Shown here piece after piece: positions 1 through 8,731 of a stretch of 64,000 nt of DNA (its first letter is position 1; every line of letters begins with the position of its first letter). This DNA is from Elusimicrobia bacterium GWB2_63_16 (GTDB taxonomy: Bacteria; Elusimicrobiota; Elusimicrobia; Elusimicrobiales; UBA9959). The stretch covers positions 1-64,000 of the forward strand of contig MGTZ01000020.1 of NCBI GenBank assembly GCA_001799715.1, read 5' to 3'. The translations under genes were made by a program, and so were the position numbers. Under the pieces are notes generated by a model. It had not been told where the DNA came from, ran no database searches, and worked only from the letters and a program-made list of their open reading frames with translations.

Positions 1-29
1 CAGGAGCTGATCCCAGCCGCAAAAAAAGA

Positions 30-60
30 AACGCCCGGCCAGAACCGGGCGTTTTCTTTT
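30..60. terminator. Bidirectional rho-independent terminator
   Basis: Perfect 9-bp stem AACGCCCGG-CCAGAA-CCGGGCGTT flanked by A-rich and T-rich tracts, just downstream of the minus-strand stop at 77. Confidence 0.85.
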
Positions 61-76
61 TTTGTCTATGTCCCGC

Positions 77-2521
77 TCAGTTCTGGGCGGCCAGCGCTTC
101 GAGCCGGCTGTTGAACCTTTCTATTATTATCCCCGACAGAGAATACAGTTCCTTTACCGCCGCGGCCGCCTCCGGGGGGAGATGCTTCTTCTCCGCGGCC
201 GCGAACAGGTCCATCAGGTAGTTCTGCAGGTGGAAGGTCAGGTCATGGGCGCCCAGGTCCCTGGCCGCCTTCATCAGGCTCAGCAGGGGGGCCAGCGCGG
301 CCTCGTCCTGGGCGGCCAGCGCCGCCGCGCCTACCCGGTTAGCCAGCGCCGCCGAAGCTTCTGGCGACGGGTCGAAGCCGGCCTCCAGGCCGGCGTCCTT
401 CAGGCGTCCGGCCAGGTGGGCCAGTTTGTCTATATCGCCGGGGGCGGCGGAGCGCAGGGCCCGGGTGAACACCACCTCGGCCGCCTGCCTGGCGTAGGCC
501 GCGGCCTGCGAGCGCAGCGGGGCCCAGGAAGAGGAAGTGCGGCCCGGCAGGCGGGACAGCAGGTAGAGGTAATCCTCGAGGATCTTGAAGATGGAGCCGG
601 CGTGGCTGTGCCGCGCGGCGTCGGCCAGGATCCAGGCGTAGAGGGTTTTCTCGTCCCAGGAGAAATCGTCGAAAGAGACCCGCGCGAAGCCGGGCTCTTT
701 CTCCAGGGCCGCGCGCATGTCCTCGGGGGAGGGGGAGGCGAAGAGCTCCTTCATGCGGGCGGTGGCCGAGGGCCGGGTAAAAAACATCGTCGGGAACTCG
801 GCGCCGCGGCGCAGGTAGCAGAAGGCCAGCGGGGAGTCGCCGTCGGGCCCGGGGGCGGCCACTTCGCCGCGCAGGTACAGCACGCCGTCGCGGCTCATGC
901 GTTCGTGCACGGTGACGGCCTCGAGCGAACCGGTCTCCTCCACGCCCAGCATCGCGTCGGCGATGATCAGCGCGGCCGCCTTCTGGCGCGCCAGGGCGTT
1001 CTCGCCTAGCAGCTCGCCGTAGATCTTCAGGCCGTCGCCGGCGTCCTGGAAATTGGAATGGGCCAGCTCCAGCAGCGACAGGAAAGGGCGGTCGGCGTTC
1101 TCGAAGCCCAGGTCGCGCAGCGTCTCGGCCACGCGGGCGGCATAGCGCAGGTTCTGCACGGCCTCTATGCGCGAGATGTCGGCGAAGAACCAGCCGCAGC
1201 TGGTGAACATGAACATCGCGTGCTTCTGCATCTCCAGCAGCTCCAGCGCGCGGGCCCGCTCGGCCTTGTTGAGCTCCCGCGAGGCGTGCTTTTGGAAAAA
1301 GGCCGCGGCGGCCTCCGGCGAGCGGTCCAGCAGCAGGCCGGCGTAAGCGTTGCGGGCCTCCCAGGGGGCGCGGAAGAACTTGGAGGCTTCGGAGGCGTAG
1401 ACGCCGGCGGCGGCGTCGCGCAGCGCGTTGAGCGCGGCCCTGAAAGGCAGGCGCCAGTTGAGGGAGCCGCCTTCGCCGCCGCAGTCGCAGCCGCCCTTCC
1501 AGCGGCGCACGCCGTGGGCGCAGCTCCAGGCCGTCCCTTCGCCGTCGGGGCCGGTCTTGATCATCACCTCGTCCGCGGGCGGGTTGCCTCGCAGGTATTC
1601 GCCGAAATTAACCACGCGGATGCCCCGGTTCCTGAGCTCGTGCAGGAAGGCGTGGGCCAGCGTCATGTCCGAGAACTTGTGATGGTGGCCGAAGGTCTCG
1701 CCGTCCACGGCCATACTGACGAGCTGCGGCCCCGCCTTGTTGGGCTTGAAGCAGGCCTCCACCCGGTCGGCGAAAACGCCGGAATCGCGCGTGAGGCCCT
1801 CGAAGGCGGCAGCTTTGGACAGCGGGCCGTCGTAGAAGAAGATTGCGATGGAACGGTCTTTGGCCGCGCCGGGTTGGGCGTCGCGCCACAGGTAGGGGCG
1901 CGTGGTGTCCAGGTCGCCGCGTGAGGCGTCGACCCACTCGCCGCCGGCGGGCCGCACCTTGTCGGCCTGGTAGGGTGAGAGGATCACGTACTTCATGCCG
2001 AGGTCGACGAGCAGGCGCAGCGTATCGTCGGAGGCCGCCGTCTCGGGCAGCCACATCGCCTCGGGCTTGAAGCCGAAGCGGTGCTCGAAATCCTTGATGC
2101 CCCACAGCGCCTGCGTCAACTGGTCCTGGAAAGAGGCCAGCGGCATGATCATGTGGTTGTAGCCCTGCGCTATGGCGTTGGAATGGCCGGTGCGCTCGCG
2201 CGAGTCGCGGGCGGCCCGCACGATCCTGGCGTAGTAAAAGGGGTAGTTCTTCTCCAGCCAGCCGAACAGCGTGGGGCCGAAGTTGAAGTTCATGTGCAGA
2301 TAATTGTTGGTCAGCTCCAGCACCCGGCCCCGGGCGTCGTTGACGCGGGCGCAGGCGTTGGGCAGGTAGCATTCGCGGGCGATGCGGGAATTCCAGTCGT
2401 GGAAGGGCCAGGCGGAGGGCTGCGAGTCTATGCGGCCGGTCCAGGGATTCTCGCGGGGAGGCTGGTAGAAATGGGCGTGCAGCGCGAAGTATTTTTCGTG
2501 TTTCCCGTGGGGCTTATCCAT
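77..2521 (-). CDS. Glycoside hydrolase family 57-like protein (DUF3536-type)
   Basis: 814 aa; N-term HAHFYQPPRENPWTG and 'EMWLPETA' are GH57-like; no signal peptide. Confidence 0.85.
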   Translation of the reverse strand: MDKPHGKHEKYFALHAHFYQPPRENPWTGRIDSQPSAWPFHDWNSRIARECYLPNACARVNDARGRVLELTNNYLHMNFNFGPTLFGWLEKNYPFYYARIVRAARDSRERTGHSNAIAQGYNHMIMPLASFQDQLTQALWGIKDFEHRFGFKPEAMWLPETAASDDTLRLLVDLGMKYVILSPYQADKVRPAGGEWVDASRGDLDTTRPYLWRDAQPGAAKDRSIAIFFYDGPLSKAAAFEGLTRDSGVFADRVEACFKPNKAGPQLVSMAVDGETFGHHHKFSDMTLAHAFLHELRNRGIRVVNFGEYLRGNPPADEVMIKTGPDGEGTAWSCAHGVRRWKGGCDCGGEGGSLNWRLPFRAALNALRDAAAGVYASEASKFFRAPWEARNAYAGLLLDRSPEAAAAFFQKHASRELNKAERARALELLEMQKHAMFMFTSCGWFFADISRIEAVQNLRYAARVAETLRDLGFENADRPFLSLLELAHSNFQDAGDGLKIYGELLGENALARQKAAALIIADAMLGVEETGSLEAVTVHERMSRDGVLYLRGEVAAPGPDGDSPLAFCYLRRGAEFPTMFFTRPSATARMKELFASPSPEDMRAALEKEPGFARVSFDDFSWDEKTLYAWILADAARHSHAGSIFKILEDYLYLLSRLPGRTSSSWAPLRSQAAAYARQAAEVVFTRALRSAAPGDIDKLAHLAGRLKDAGLEAGFDPSPEASAALANRVGAAALAAQDEAALAPLLSLMKAARDLGAHDLTFHLQNYLMDLFAAAEKKHLPPEAAAAVKELYSLSGIIIERFNSRLEALAAQN

Positions 2522-2576
2522 TGATAAATTATAGTAAAGTGAAGCCGGTTCTAGAAGCGCAAAAGCCAGCCGCCGC

Positions 2577-3321
2577 TCAGGCGGCCGCGGCGAGCAGCAG
2601 CCTGGTCAGGGCCTCGTCGCAGGCCTCGGCGCCGCCGTAGCGCAGCGGGCCCAGGGGGCGGCCGGCCAGCAGGGCGGCCAGGCAGGCGCTGCCGGCGGCC
2701 GTGAAGGAGCGCGCGGCAACCTCGCCCAGCAGCTTGCGGAAATTCGCCTCGGAGGAGGGGGAAAGTTCCTTGCCCAGCGGAGAGAAATCCAGGTCTTCCG
2801 GCCTGAGCCGCAGGCGCAGCGGTCCCGGCCCGCCGATGATGTCGGCCAGCAAACGGGTTTCGCTCTCCGGGGCCGGGGACGGCGGCAGCGGGCGGCCGGC
2901 CAGCGCGTATAATCTTGAGAACAGCCCCGCCTTGAGGGCGGACAGGGTGGCTGGCTCGACAGGGCCCTCGTAGACCGCCGCCGCGATGACGGTCACCGAG
3001 GCGTAGGGAATGAAGAGGCGGCTGCCGGCCGCCGAGGCGTAAAAACCGTCGTCGGCGATCTCTATCTTTTCGGGGAATACGGCGGGAGGGAAAACCGGCA
3101 GGCCGGCCTCGGCCGCTATAATAACCGGAAAGCCGGCCGCCGCGGCGGCCTCGGCCAGCGCCCGGGCGTCGGCCAGCGGCAGGCGCCTGCCGAGGAAACC
3201 GGGGTTCGCGCGCAGGAAGGTTGCGGTTTCGTCCGCCGGCTTGCCGGCGGCGGTCAGCACCGGGGCGGCAGCCAGCGTGGGGGCCTGGATGGCCCTGAGG
3301 GCGACGGCGTACAGGCTCACG
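2577..3321 (-). CDS. Hypothetical protein translationally coupled to the upstream CyuA-like gene
   Basis: Only the C-terminal part of the 655-aa ORF is protein-like; GTG start at 3321 overlaps the TGA of the upstream gene (GTGA). Confidence 0.6.
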
Positions 3322-4597
3322 GCCGCTTGCGGGACATGATGTCGAGGATGATGCTGTCCACTTTCTCCATGCCCAGGCTGGAGATGCGCGAGATGTTCTT
3401 GATCGTTGCCTCGGCGCAGTTCCCGACGAAGCCTTCCGCGTCGGTGATGCCCTCGCCGTTGGAGGCCATCCAGGCGGCGCGGATGGCGGAGTCGGCCGAG
3501 GAGGCCACCTTGAGGGCGCAGCCGCTCTTGGCGCCGTCGCAGATCATGCCGCCGATGTCGCTGATCACCGTGTTGACGGCCAGCGCGGTCTTTTTGGCGT
3601 CTGCTCCGGAGCGCTGCCAGACTATGGCCACGGAGGCGCCCACGCCGGCGGCCACCGCGCAGCCGCAGATGGGCGCGAGCTCGCCGGTGAAGACCTTGAT
3701 ATAGGAATTTACCAGGTGGGACAGCGCTATGCTCCTGAGGATACGTTTTTCCGGCACGCCGAAGGCCTTGCCCACCAGCCAGGGCACCAGCACGGCCACC
3801 ACGCCCTGATTGCCGGACTCGCCGCTGGACATGACAGGAACGGACAAGCCGGCCATGCGCGCGTCGGCCGCGGCGGCGGCGGTGATCTTGGCGTCGGAGA
3901 GGATGTCGCGCTTGAGGTAGCCTTTCTTGATAAGGTCCTCTATGTAGTAGCCGACCTTCCTGAGTTTGAGCCCCTCGCGGGAGGCCGCGAGGTTCATGTC
4001 CACGCCGCGCCGTATATAGGTCAGCTCGGCGGGCTTGATCTTCTCTACGGCGCGGAACAGGTCGCGGAAAGTCGCTTTGCGCAGGGCCTGTTTGTAGGGC
4101 AGGGCGGCCTTTTTGCCGGGGCCGCCGGTTTTGATTATCGTGCGGCCGTTGAGTTTGAGCAGCGAGACCCGGTTGTGGCTGCCTTCGAGCACGCAAAGGG
4201 CCTTGTCCCGGCCGGCCGCCACCTCGGCGGCTATGTAGATGCCGCGTTTCTTGTAATCCACTTTTATGCCGGCCTTGCCGCTCTTGAGGAGGGCGGAAGC
4301 CTCCTTGAGCCGCGCCGGGGGGAGGCCTTTGAAGAGCTCCGCGCCGAGTTCGGGCTTGCGCGCCACGGCTCCTACGGCCGCGGCGAGCAAGTTGCCTTTC
4401 TGGCCGCTGGTGTTGGGGATGGCCACGGCCAGGCCGTTCTTGTAGGTGCCGGGGTCGGTGCGGACCAGCACCGAGGTGGTTTTGCCTTTCAGCAGCTTGC
4501 CGGCGGTGGCGGCGGCGAAAGCGACCGCTACGGGTTCGGTACACCCCATGGCGGGATACACTTCGTGTTTAAGGACTTCGGAAAGTAAATTTTTCAT
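3317..4597 (-). CDS. UPF0597 / L-cysteine desulfidase (CyuA/YhaM)-like protein, serine dehydratase alpha-like
   Basis: Start MKNLLSEVLKHEVYPAMGCTEPVAVAFA; conserved GCTEP and SGNQG motifs; upstream extension to 4801 translates a palindromic repeat and is rejected. Confidence 0.85.
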   Translation of the reverse strand: MKNLLSEVLKHEVYPAMGCTEPVAVAFAAATAGKLLKGKTTSVLVRTDPGTYKNGLAVAIPNTSGQKGNLLAAAVGAVARKPELGAELFKGLPPARLKEASALLKSGKAGIKVDYKKRGIYIAAEVAAGRDKALCVLEGSHNRVSLLKLNGRTIIKTGGPGKKAALPYKQALRKATFRDLFRAVEKIKPAELTYIRRGVDMNLAASREGLKLRKVGYYIEDLIKKGYLKRDILSDAKITAAAAADARMAGLSVPVMSSGESGNQGVVAVLVPWLVGKAFGVPEKRILRSIALSHLVNSYIKVFTGELAPICGCAVAAGVGASVAIVWQRSGADAKKTALAVNTVISDIGGMICDGAKSGCALKVASSADSAIRAAWMASNGEGITDAEGFVGNCAEATIKNISRISSLGMEKVDSIILDIMSRKRP

Positions 4598-4620
4598 AGT
4601 AGTGCTCGTCTCTTTATCGT

Positions 4621-4767
4621 GCCGACGGGGGCATGCCCTCTCCGGGTACGCCGGGCCACACCGTGGCCCGGCTCTTTCACACTGCGGTGTCGCTTCGCTC
4701 CACCCGGGCTCGGCGCTGCGCAAGCCTCGCCCTCGCGAGGCCCCTGCGAGGGCATACCCCCGCCGGC
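4621..4767. repeat. Dispersed palindromic intergenic repeat, copy 1
   Basis: 20-nt terminal arms 4621-4640 / 4748-4767 (18/20 paired), internal hairpins CCGGGCCAC-ACC-GTGGCCCGG and GCCTCGC-CCTC-GCGAGGC; core shared with 24046-24171. Confidence 0.8.
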
Positions 4768-4870
4768 GCTTAGTGACTTGAGGCGATATTGAAATCTGCA
4801 CCCGGGTCCGTGGTCGTGCGTGCCCTGTTTTAGGGATACACCTCGCTAAAACAATACTAGATTACAATTT

Positions 4871-6067
4871 TTAGAAGGAGAATTTCCTGCTCCTCGTCCA
4901 GAGGAGGAGGGCGGCGGCGGAGAGCATTGCGCCGGCCGCGCCGGCCACGAAGGGGGCGGCGGGGGAGACCCGGTCCCAGAGGAAGCCGGCGGCGGCGCTG
5001 GAGGCGAAGGTGAGGAAGCCGAGCGTGCCCTGGAAGTAGCCCATGGCCGAGGCCCTGTTCTCGTCGGCGCTCAGATGCGAAACTACCGCTTTGGCTATGC
5101 CCTCGCTGAAGGCGCCGTAGAAACCGTACAGGGCGAACAGCAGCCAGACCTGCCACGGCCTGTCGGCCAGCGCGAAGCCCAGGTAGACGGCCGCGAAGAC
5201 GGCCAGGCCGAAGGTCATGGTCTTAAGTTTCCCCAGCCGGTCAGAGAGCCAGCCGGCCGGGGAGGCCAGCGCGGCGTAGACCAGATTATAGCCGGTATAG
5301 GCCAGGATGACGTGCGTGAGCGTGAACCCCATGGTCTTGGCCTTCATTATGAGGAAGACGTCGCTGGAATTGCCCAGCGCGAAGAGCGCGTAGATGGCGA
5401 GAAAGGCCTTGAAGTCTGCGGACATCGGCGCGGCCGGCGGGGCGCCCGCTCCGGCCGGGCGCGCGGCGGCCGCTTCCTTCACAAAATAGACCAGCACGCC
5501 GACGCCCAGCAGGGCGGGAACGAAAGCCGCCATGAAGATGAACCTGTAGTCAGGTTTTTCGGCGCCGAGGAAATGTATCAGGGCCAGCGCGGCCAGCGGG
5601 CCCAGTGCCGCGCCCAGGGTGTCCATCGCGCGGTGGAAGCCGAAGGCCTTGCCCCAGTGGGCCCTGTCCACCGAACCGGCTATCAGCGCGTCGCGAGCCG
5701 AGGTGCGCAGGCCCTTGCCGACGCGGTCGACGAAGCGCGAGAACAGCACGAACTGCCAGCCGCCCGCCAGGGCGAGCAGCGGCTTGGACACGGCCGAAAG
5801 GGAGTAGCCGGCGACGACAAAAGGTTTGCGCGCGCCATACCTGTCGGACAGGCGGCCGCCTATGATCTTGACGAAACTGGCCGTGGCCTCGGCCACGCCC
5901 TCTATGAGGCCCACCACCTGCATCGGCGCGCCGAGCACGGAGGTCAGGAAGACCGGCACGATGGGGTAGAGCATCTCGCTGGAGATGTCGGTGAGGCCGC
6001 TCACCACTCCCAGCAGGGTTACGTTGCGGGTCAGGCCCGCCCTCATGTCGCGAAAGAAGTTCTTCAT
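4871..6067 (-). CDS. MFS transporter
   Basis: 398 aa from ATG at 6067; multi-TM MFS sequence (VSGLTDISSEMLYPIVPVFL...SDRYGARKPFVVAGY); start overlaps feoB stop by 4 bp. Confidence 0.85.
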   Translation of the reverse strand: MKNFFRDMRAGLTRNVTLLGVVSGLTDISSEMLYPIVPVFLTSVLGAPMQVVGLIEGVAEATASFVKIIGGRLSDRYGARKPFVVAGYSLSAVSKPLLALAGGWQFVLFSRFVDRVGKGLRTSARDALIAGSVDRAHWGKAFGFHRAMDTLGAALGPLAALALIHFLGAEKPDYRFIFMAAFVPALLGVGVLVYFVKEAAAARPAGAGAPPAAPMSADFKAFLAIYALFALGNSSDVFLIMKAKTMGFTLTHVILAYTGYNLVYAALASPAGWLSDRLGKLKTMTFGLAVFAAVYLGFALADRPWQVWLLFALYGFYGAFSEGIAKAVVSHLSADENRASAMGYFQGTLGFLTFASSAAAGFLWDRVSPAAPFVAGAAGAMLSAAALLLWTRSRKFSF

Positions 6068-8031
6068 AGGAATTTTACCGCCAGGTTCAGGCCCGAGGCG
6101 AAGACCAGGGCGGCGGCCAGGTTCATCGCTATGACCTTGGCGGCGTTCTTTAAGCCGAGCTCGCGCACGGTGACCATGCAGCTGGCCATGCAGGGCAGGT
6201 AGAGGGACAGGAAGACGCTGGCCACCACTATGGAGGCGGGCGGCAGGCCGAAGGGTACCAGCATGGCTATCGAGACGTCCTTGCGCAGGAAGCCCAGCGT
6301 CATCACCGAGACGGTCTCCGCGGGCAGGCCAAGCAGGCCGGTGACGGCCGGCTTGAAGAATTCGGAGATGCCGGCCAGCAGGCCGCTGACGTCGAGCAGC
6401 GCCACCAGCAGCACGCCGACTATGATCATCGGCACGGCCTCGAACAGGAAATCCTTGACGCGGAAGTACAGCTTGCGGGCCAGCATGGGGCAGCACGGGG
6501 CCTGGTAGGGGGGGATCTCCAGGAACAGCTCCGGCGTCTCGCCTTTGAGCAGGCGGCTGAGCAGCAGCGAGCTTACGATGCCCGCCGCGGCTATGGCGCC
6601 GAAGACGGCCAGCGTGTACTTGATGTGGAAGGGGGCCAGCAGGCTCAGTATCATCGCGGTCTGCGGCATGCAGGGCGCCAGGCCCAGGGTCAGCGCGGTG
6701 GCTATCACGCGCTCGCGCGGAGTTTCCAGTACGCGCGCGGCGAGTATGGCCGGCACCTTGCAGCCCATGCCCAGCATCAGCGGTATAGTGCCGTAGCCGT
6801 GCAGGCCCAGGCGGTGCATGGAACTGTCGAGCATGACGGCCAGGCGCGGCAGGTAGCCGATGTCCTCGAGGAGGCCCAGCGCGGCGTAGAAGGAAACTAT
6901 ATAAGGCAGCACGGTGACGAACGGGATATAGAGGCCGGTGGTCAGCAAACCGAAGGATTCCATCGGCGCCGGGGTGGTGCCCAGCAGCAGCACCTTCAGG
7001 AAACCGCCGTCCTGCAGGCCGCCGAGGGCCGCCGTGACCAGCGGCATCCAGGCCGCCTGGAAAAGCGGGTCCAGCACGTGGCTTATCAGGCCCTCGCCGA
7101 CGAAGCGGATGAGCCAGAACACGGCGAGCATGACCGCGGCGGCGAAGGGCAGGCCGGTGCCGGGGCGCGAGGTGATGTCCTCGAGCTTCTCCAGCAGTGT
7201 CGCGTGTTTATGGGTGATCTTCTGGCATTCGGCCGAGATGCGGCCTATCAGTTTCCATTTCTCGTCGGGATCGGTGGGATGGCAGCCCGGCGCGGGCAGC
7301 CGGCCGGCGTTGAAATCCTCCACGGCGGTCTTGAGGCCGGAGAGGCCCTCGCCCGTGGTGGCCACGAAAGGCACCACGCGCACGCCGAGCTGGCGGCCGA
7401 GGGCCTCCGGATCTATCTCCACGCCCCGGCGGCGCGCGATATCCCATTTGTTCAGCAGAATGACCATCGGGGTGCAGAGGGAGGCCAGCTCCAGCGTGTA
7501 ATAGAGATTGCGTTCGAGGTTGGTGGCGTCCACTACGTCGAGGATGAGCGCCTTGTCGGGCTGGGCCAGGATCTCCCGGGCCACCTCCTCGGCCTTGTTG
7601 GTGGCTGCGTGGCTGTAGGCGCCGGGCACGTCCACCACGGAGAAGCGCTCGCCGGCGAGCACGGTATGCCCGGCGGTGTACTCCACGGTGGTGCCGGGGT
7701 AATTGGAAGAAATGACCTCCAGGCCGGTCAGGCGCGAGAAGACTACGCTCTTGCCGACATTGGGGTTGCCGGCCAGCAGCACGCGGCGGGACTTCACCTT
7801 TACCTCGATCTTGGCGGCCATGCCGCGGCCGAGCGCCACCCTGGTCCCCATCACCTCCACTACGACCGGCCCGCCGGAATTTTCGCCGGAACGTTTGGTG
7901 ATATGTCTGCCGGTATAGAGGCCCATGGCGCGCAGTTTGGCCTGGAAATCGGCGCCGCCGCCGACCTCGGCTATGTAGCCGGTCTCGTTCTCCCGCATGG
8001 CGGTCAGGGTGACAGGGGGGGAGGGTTTCAT
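6064..8031 (-). CDS. feoB: Ferrous iron transport protein, FeoA-FeoB fusion
   Basis: N-terminal FeoA-like SH3 domain, then GNPNVGKSVVFSRLTG G1 motif, NKWD and C-terminal membrane region. Confidence 0.92.
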   Translation of the reverse strand: MKPSPPVTLTAMRENETGYIAEVGGGADFQAKLRAMGLYTGRHITKRSGENSGGPVVVEVMGTRVALGRGMAAKIEVKVKSRRVLLAGNPNVGKSVVFSRLTGLEVISSNYPGTTVEYTAGHTVLAGERFSVVDVPGAYSHAATNKAEEVAREILAQPDKALILDVVDATNLERNLYYTLELASLCTPMVILLNKWDIARRRGVEIDPEALGRQLGVRVVPFVATTGEGLSGLKTAVEDFNAGRLPAPGCHPTDPDEKWKLIGRISAECQKITHKHATLLEKLEDITSRPGTGLPFAAAVMLAVFWLIRFVGEGLISHVLDPLFQAAWMPLVTAALGGLQDGGFLKVLLLGTTPAPMESFGLLTTGLYIPFVTVLPYIVSFYAALGLLEDIGYLPRLAVMLDSSMHRLGLHGYGTIPLMLGMGCKVPAILAARVLETPRERVIATALTLGLAPCMPQTAMILSLLAPFHIKYTLAVFGAIAAAGIVSSLLLSRLLKGETPELFLEIPPYQAPCCPMLARKLYFRVKDFLFEAVPMIIVGVLLVALLDVSGLLAGISEFFKPAVTGLLGLPAETVSVMTLGFLRKDVSIAMLVPFGLPPASIVVASVFLSLYLPCMASCMVTVRELGLKNAAKVIAMNLAAALVFASGLNLAVKFL

Positions 8032-8465
8032 GCTTTCCTCCCGGAGAGGGCCCGCTTGACGGCCTGCAGCGCCGCGCGGCGGGCCGGGGACTTGAGGAAC
8101 AGCGTCAGCGCGCCCACGCGCCGCAGGGCCTCTGGGCTGAGCGCGTGCTCGGCCTTGCAGGCGTCGCGTTCCGCCTGGGCGGCGGGCAGGTCCAGCACCT
8201 CTATGAAAAAATCCTTCAGGGTGGCGTGGCGGCCGGTGATCTCGGCGCCGGCCCGCAGGCCATCGGGGGAAAGGCGTATGGCCCCGTAGCGCTCCTGGCT
8301 GAGCAGGCCGCGCGCGGCCAGCGTCTTGACGGCGGAGTTGACCGAGGGTTTGGAGACTTTGAGCAGGCGGCTGATGTCGCAGGCCCGGGCGCTGCCGTCC
8401 CTGAGGCTGAGCGCGTAGGCGGCTTCGAGGTAGTCTTCCAGGCTGGGGGAGAGGGTTTTGTGCAT
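8028..8465 (-). CDS. DtxR-family metal-dependent transcriptional regulator
   Basis: 145 aa; LEDYLEAAYAL...VSKPSVNSAVKTLAARGLL winged helix, CKAEHALSPEAL; 4-bp overlap with feoAB. Confidence 0.88.
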   Translation of the reverse strand: MHKTLSPSLEDYLEAAYALSLRDGSARACDISRLLKVSKPSVNSAVKTLAARGLLSQERYGAIRLSPDGLRAGAEITGRHATLKDFFIEVLDLPAAQAERDACKAEHALSPEALRRVGALTLFLKSPARRAALQAVKRALSGRKA

Positions 8466-8467
8466 AT

Positions 8468-8483
8468 GTTAGAGGGGCATAAC
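8468..8483. promoter_or_regulatory. Candidate DtxR-family operator, half 1
   Basis: GTTAGAGGGGCATAAC, imperfect palindrome GTTAg-N6-aTAAC immediately upstream of dtxR start. Confidence 0.5.
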
Positions 8484-8486
8484 AAA

Positions 8487-8502
8487 GTTAGTCCTCTCTA
8501 AC
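8487..8502. promoter_or_regulatory. Candidate DtxR-family operator, half 2
   Basis: GTTAGTCCTCTCTAAC, palindromic GTTAG-N6-CTAAC. Confidence 0.55.
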
Positions 8503-8518
8503 TCTAGCAAAATAGAAG

Positions 8519-8537
8519 GCCCCGCGGCAAGCGGGGC
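8519..8537 (-). terminator. Possible terminator of the upstream minus-strand small ORF
   Basis: GCCCCGC-TTGCC-GCGGGGC hairpin followed (minus strand) by CTTCTATTTT; weak U tract. Confidence 0.45.
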
Positions 8538-8541
8538 AAGG

Positions 8542-8721
8542 TTACTGGCAGCCGCCGGTGAAGCAGGGCAGGCTGAGCACGGTGGGGAACTGCACGGCGA
8601 GCAGGTAGAGGCCGCCGGCGGCGGCCGCCGCCAGGAGCAGGCCGAGGAAGAAGGCTATGAAGCGGTGCTTCTTGGTGAAATCCCAGGTCGACAGGATTAC
8701 CGCGGCTAAGATCTTGCGCAT
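8542..8721 (-). CDS. Small single-pass membrane protein (59 aa), hypothetical
   Basis: Read directly: MRKILAAVILSTWDFTKKHRFIAFFLGLLLAAAAAGGLYLLAVQFPTVLSLPCFTGGCQ*; GGAG upstream of ATG; absent from ORF track (length cutoff). Confidence 0.65.
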   Translation of the reverse strand: MRKILAAVILSTWDFTKKHRFIAFFLGLLLAAAAAGGLYLLAVQFPTVLSLPCFTGGCQ

Positions 8722-8731
8722 ATGTTCTCCG

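Noticed and set aside
2577-4544. 655-aa minus-strand ORF as a single protein
   Set aside because: The first ~400 aa are Arg/Gly/His-rich out-of-frame translation of the cyuA-like gene; only 2577-3321 is protein-like.
4600-4801. N-terminal extension of the cyuA-like ORF to 4801
   Set aside because: The extension translates the palindromic repeat; the conserved family start is MKNLLSEVLKHEVYPAMGCTEP at 4597.
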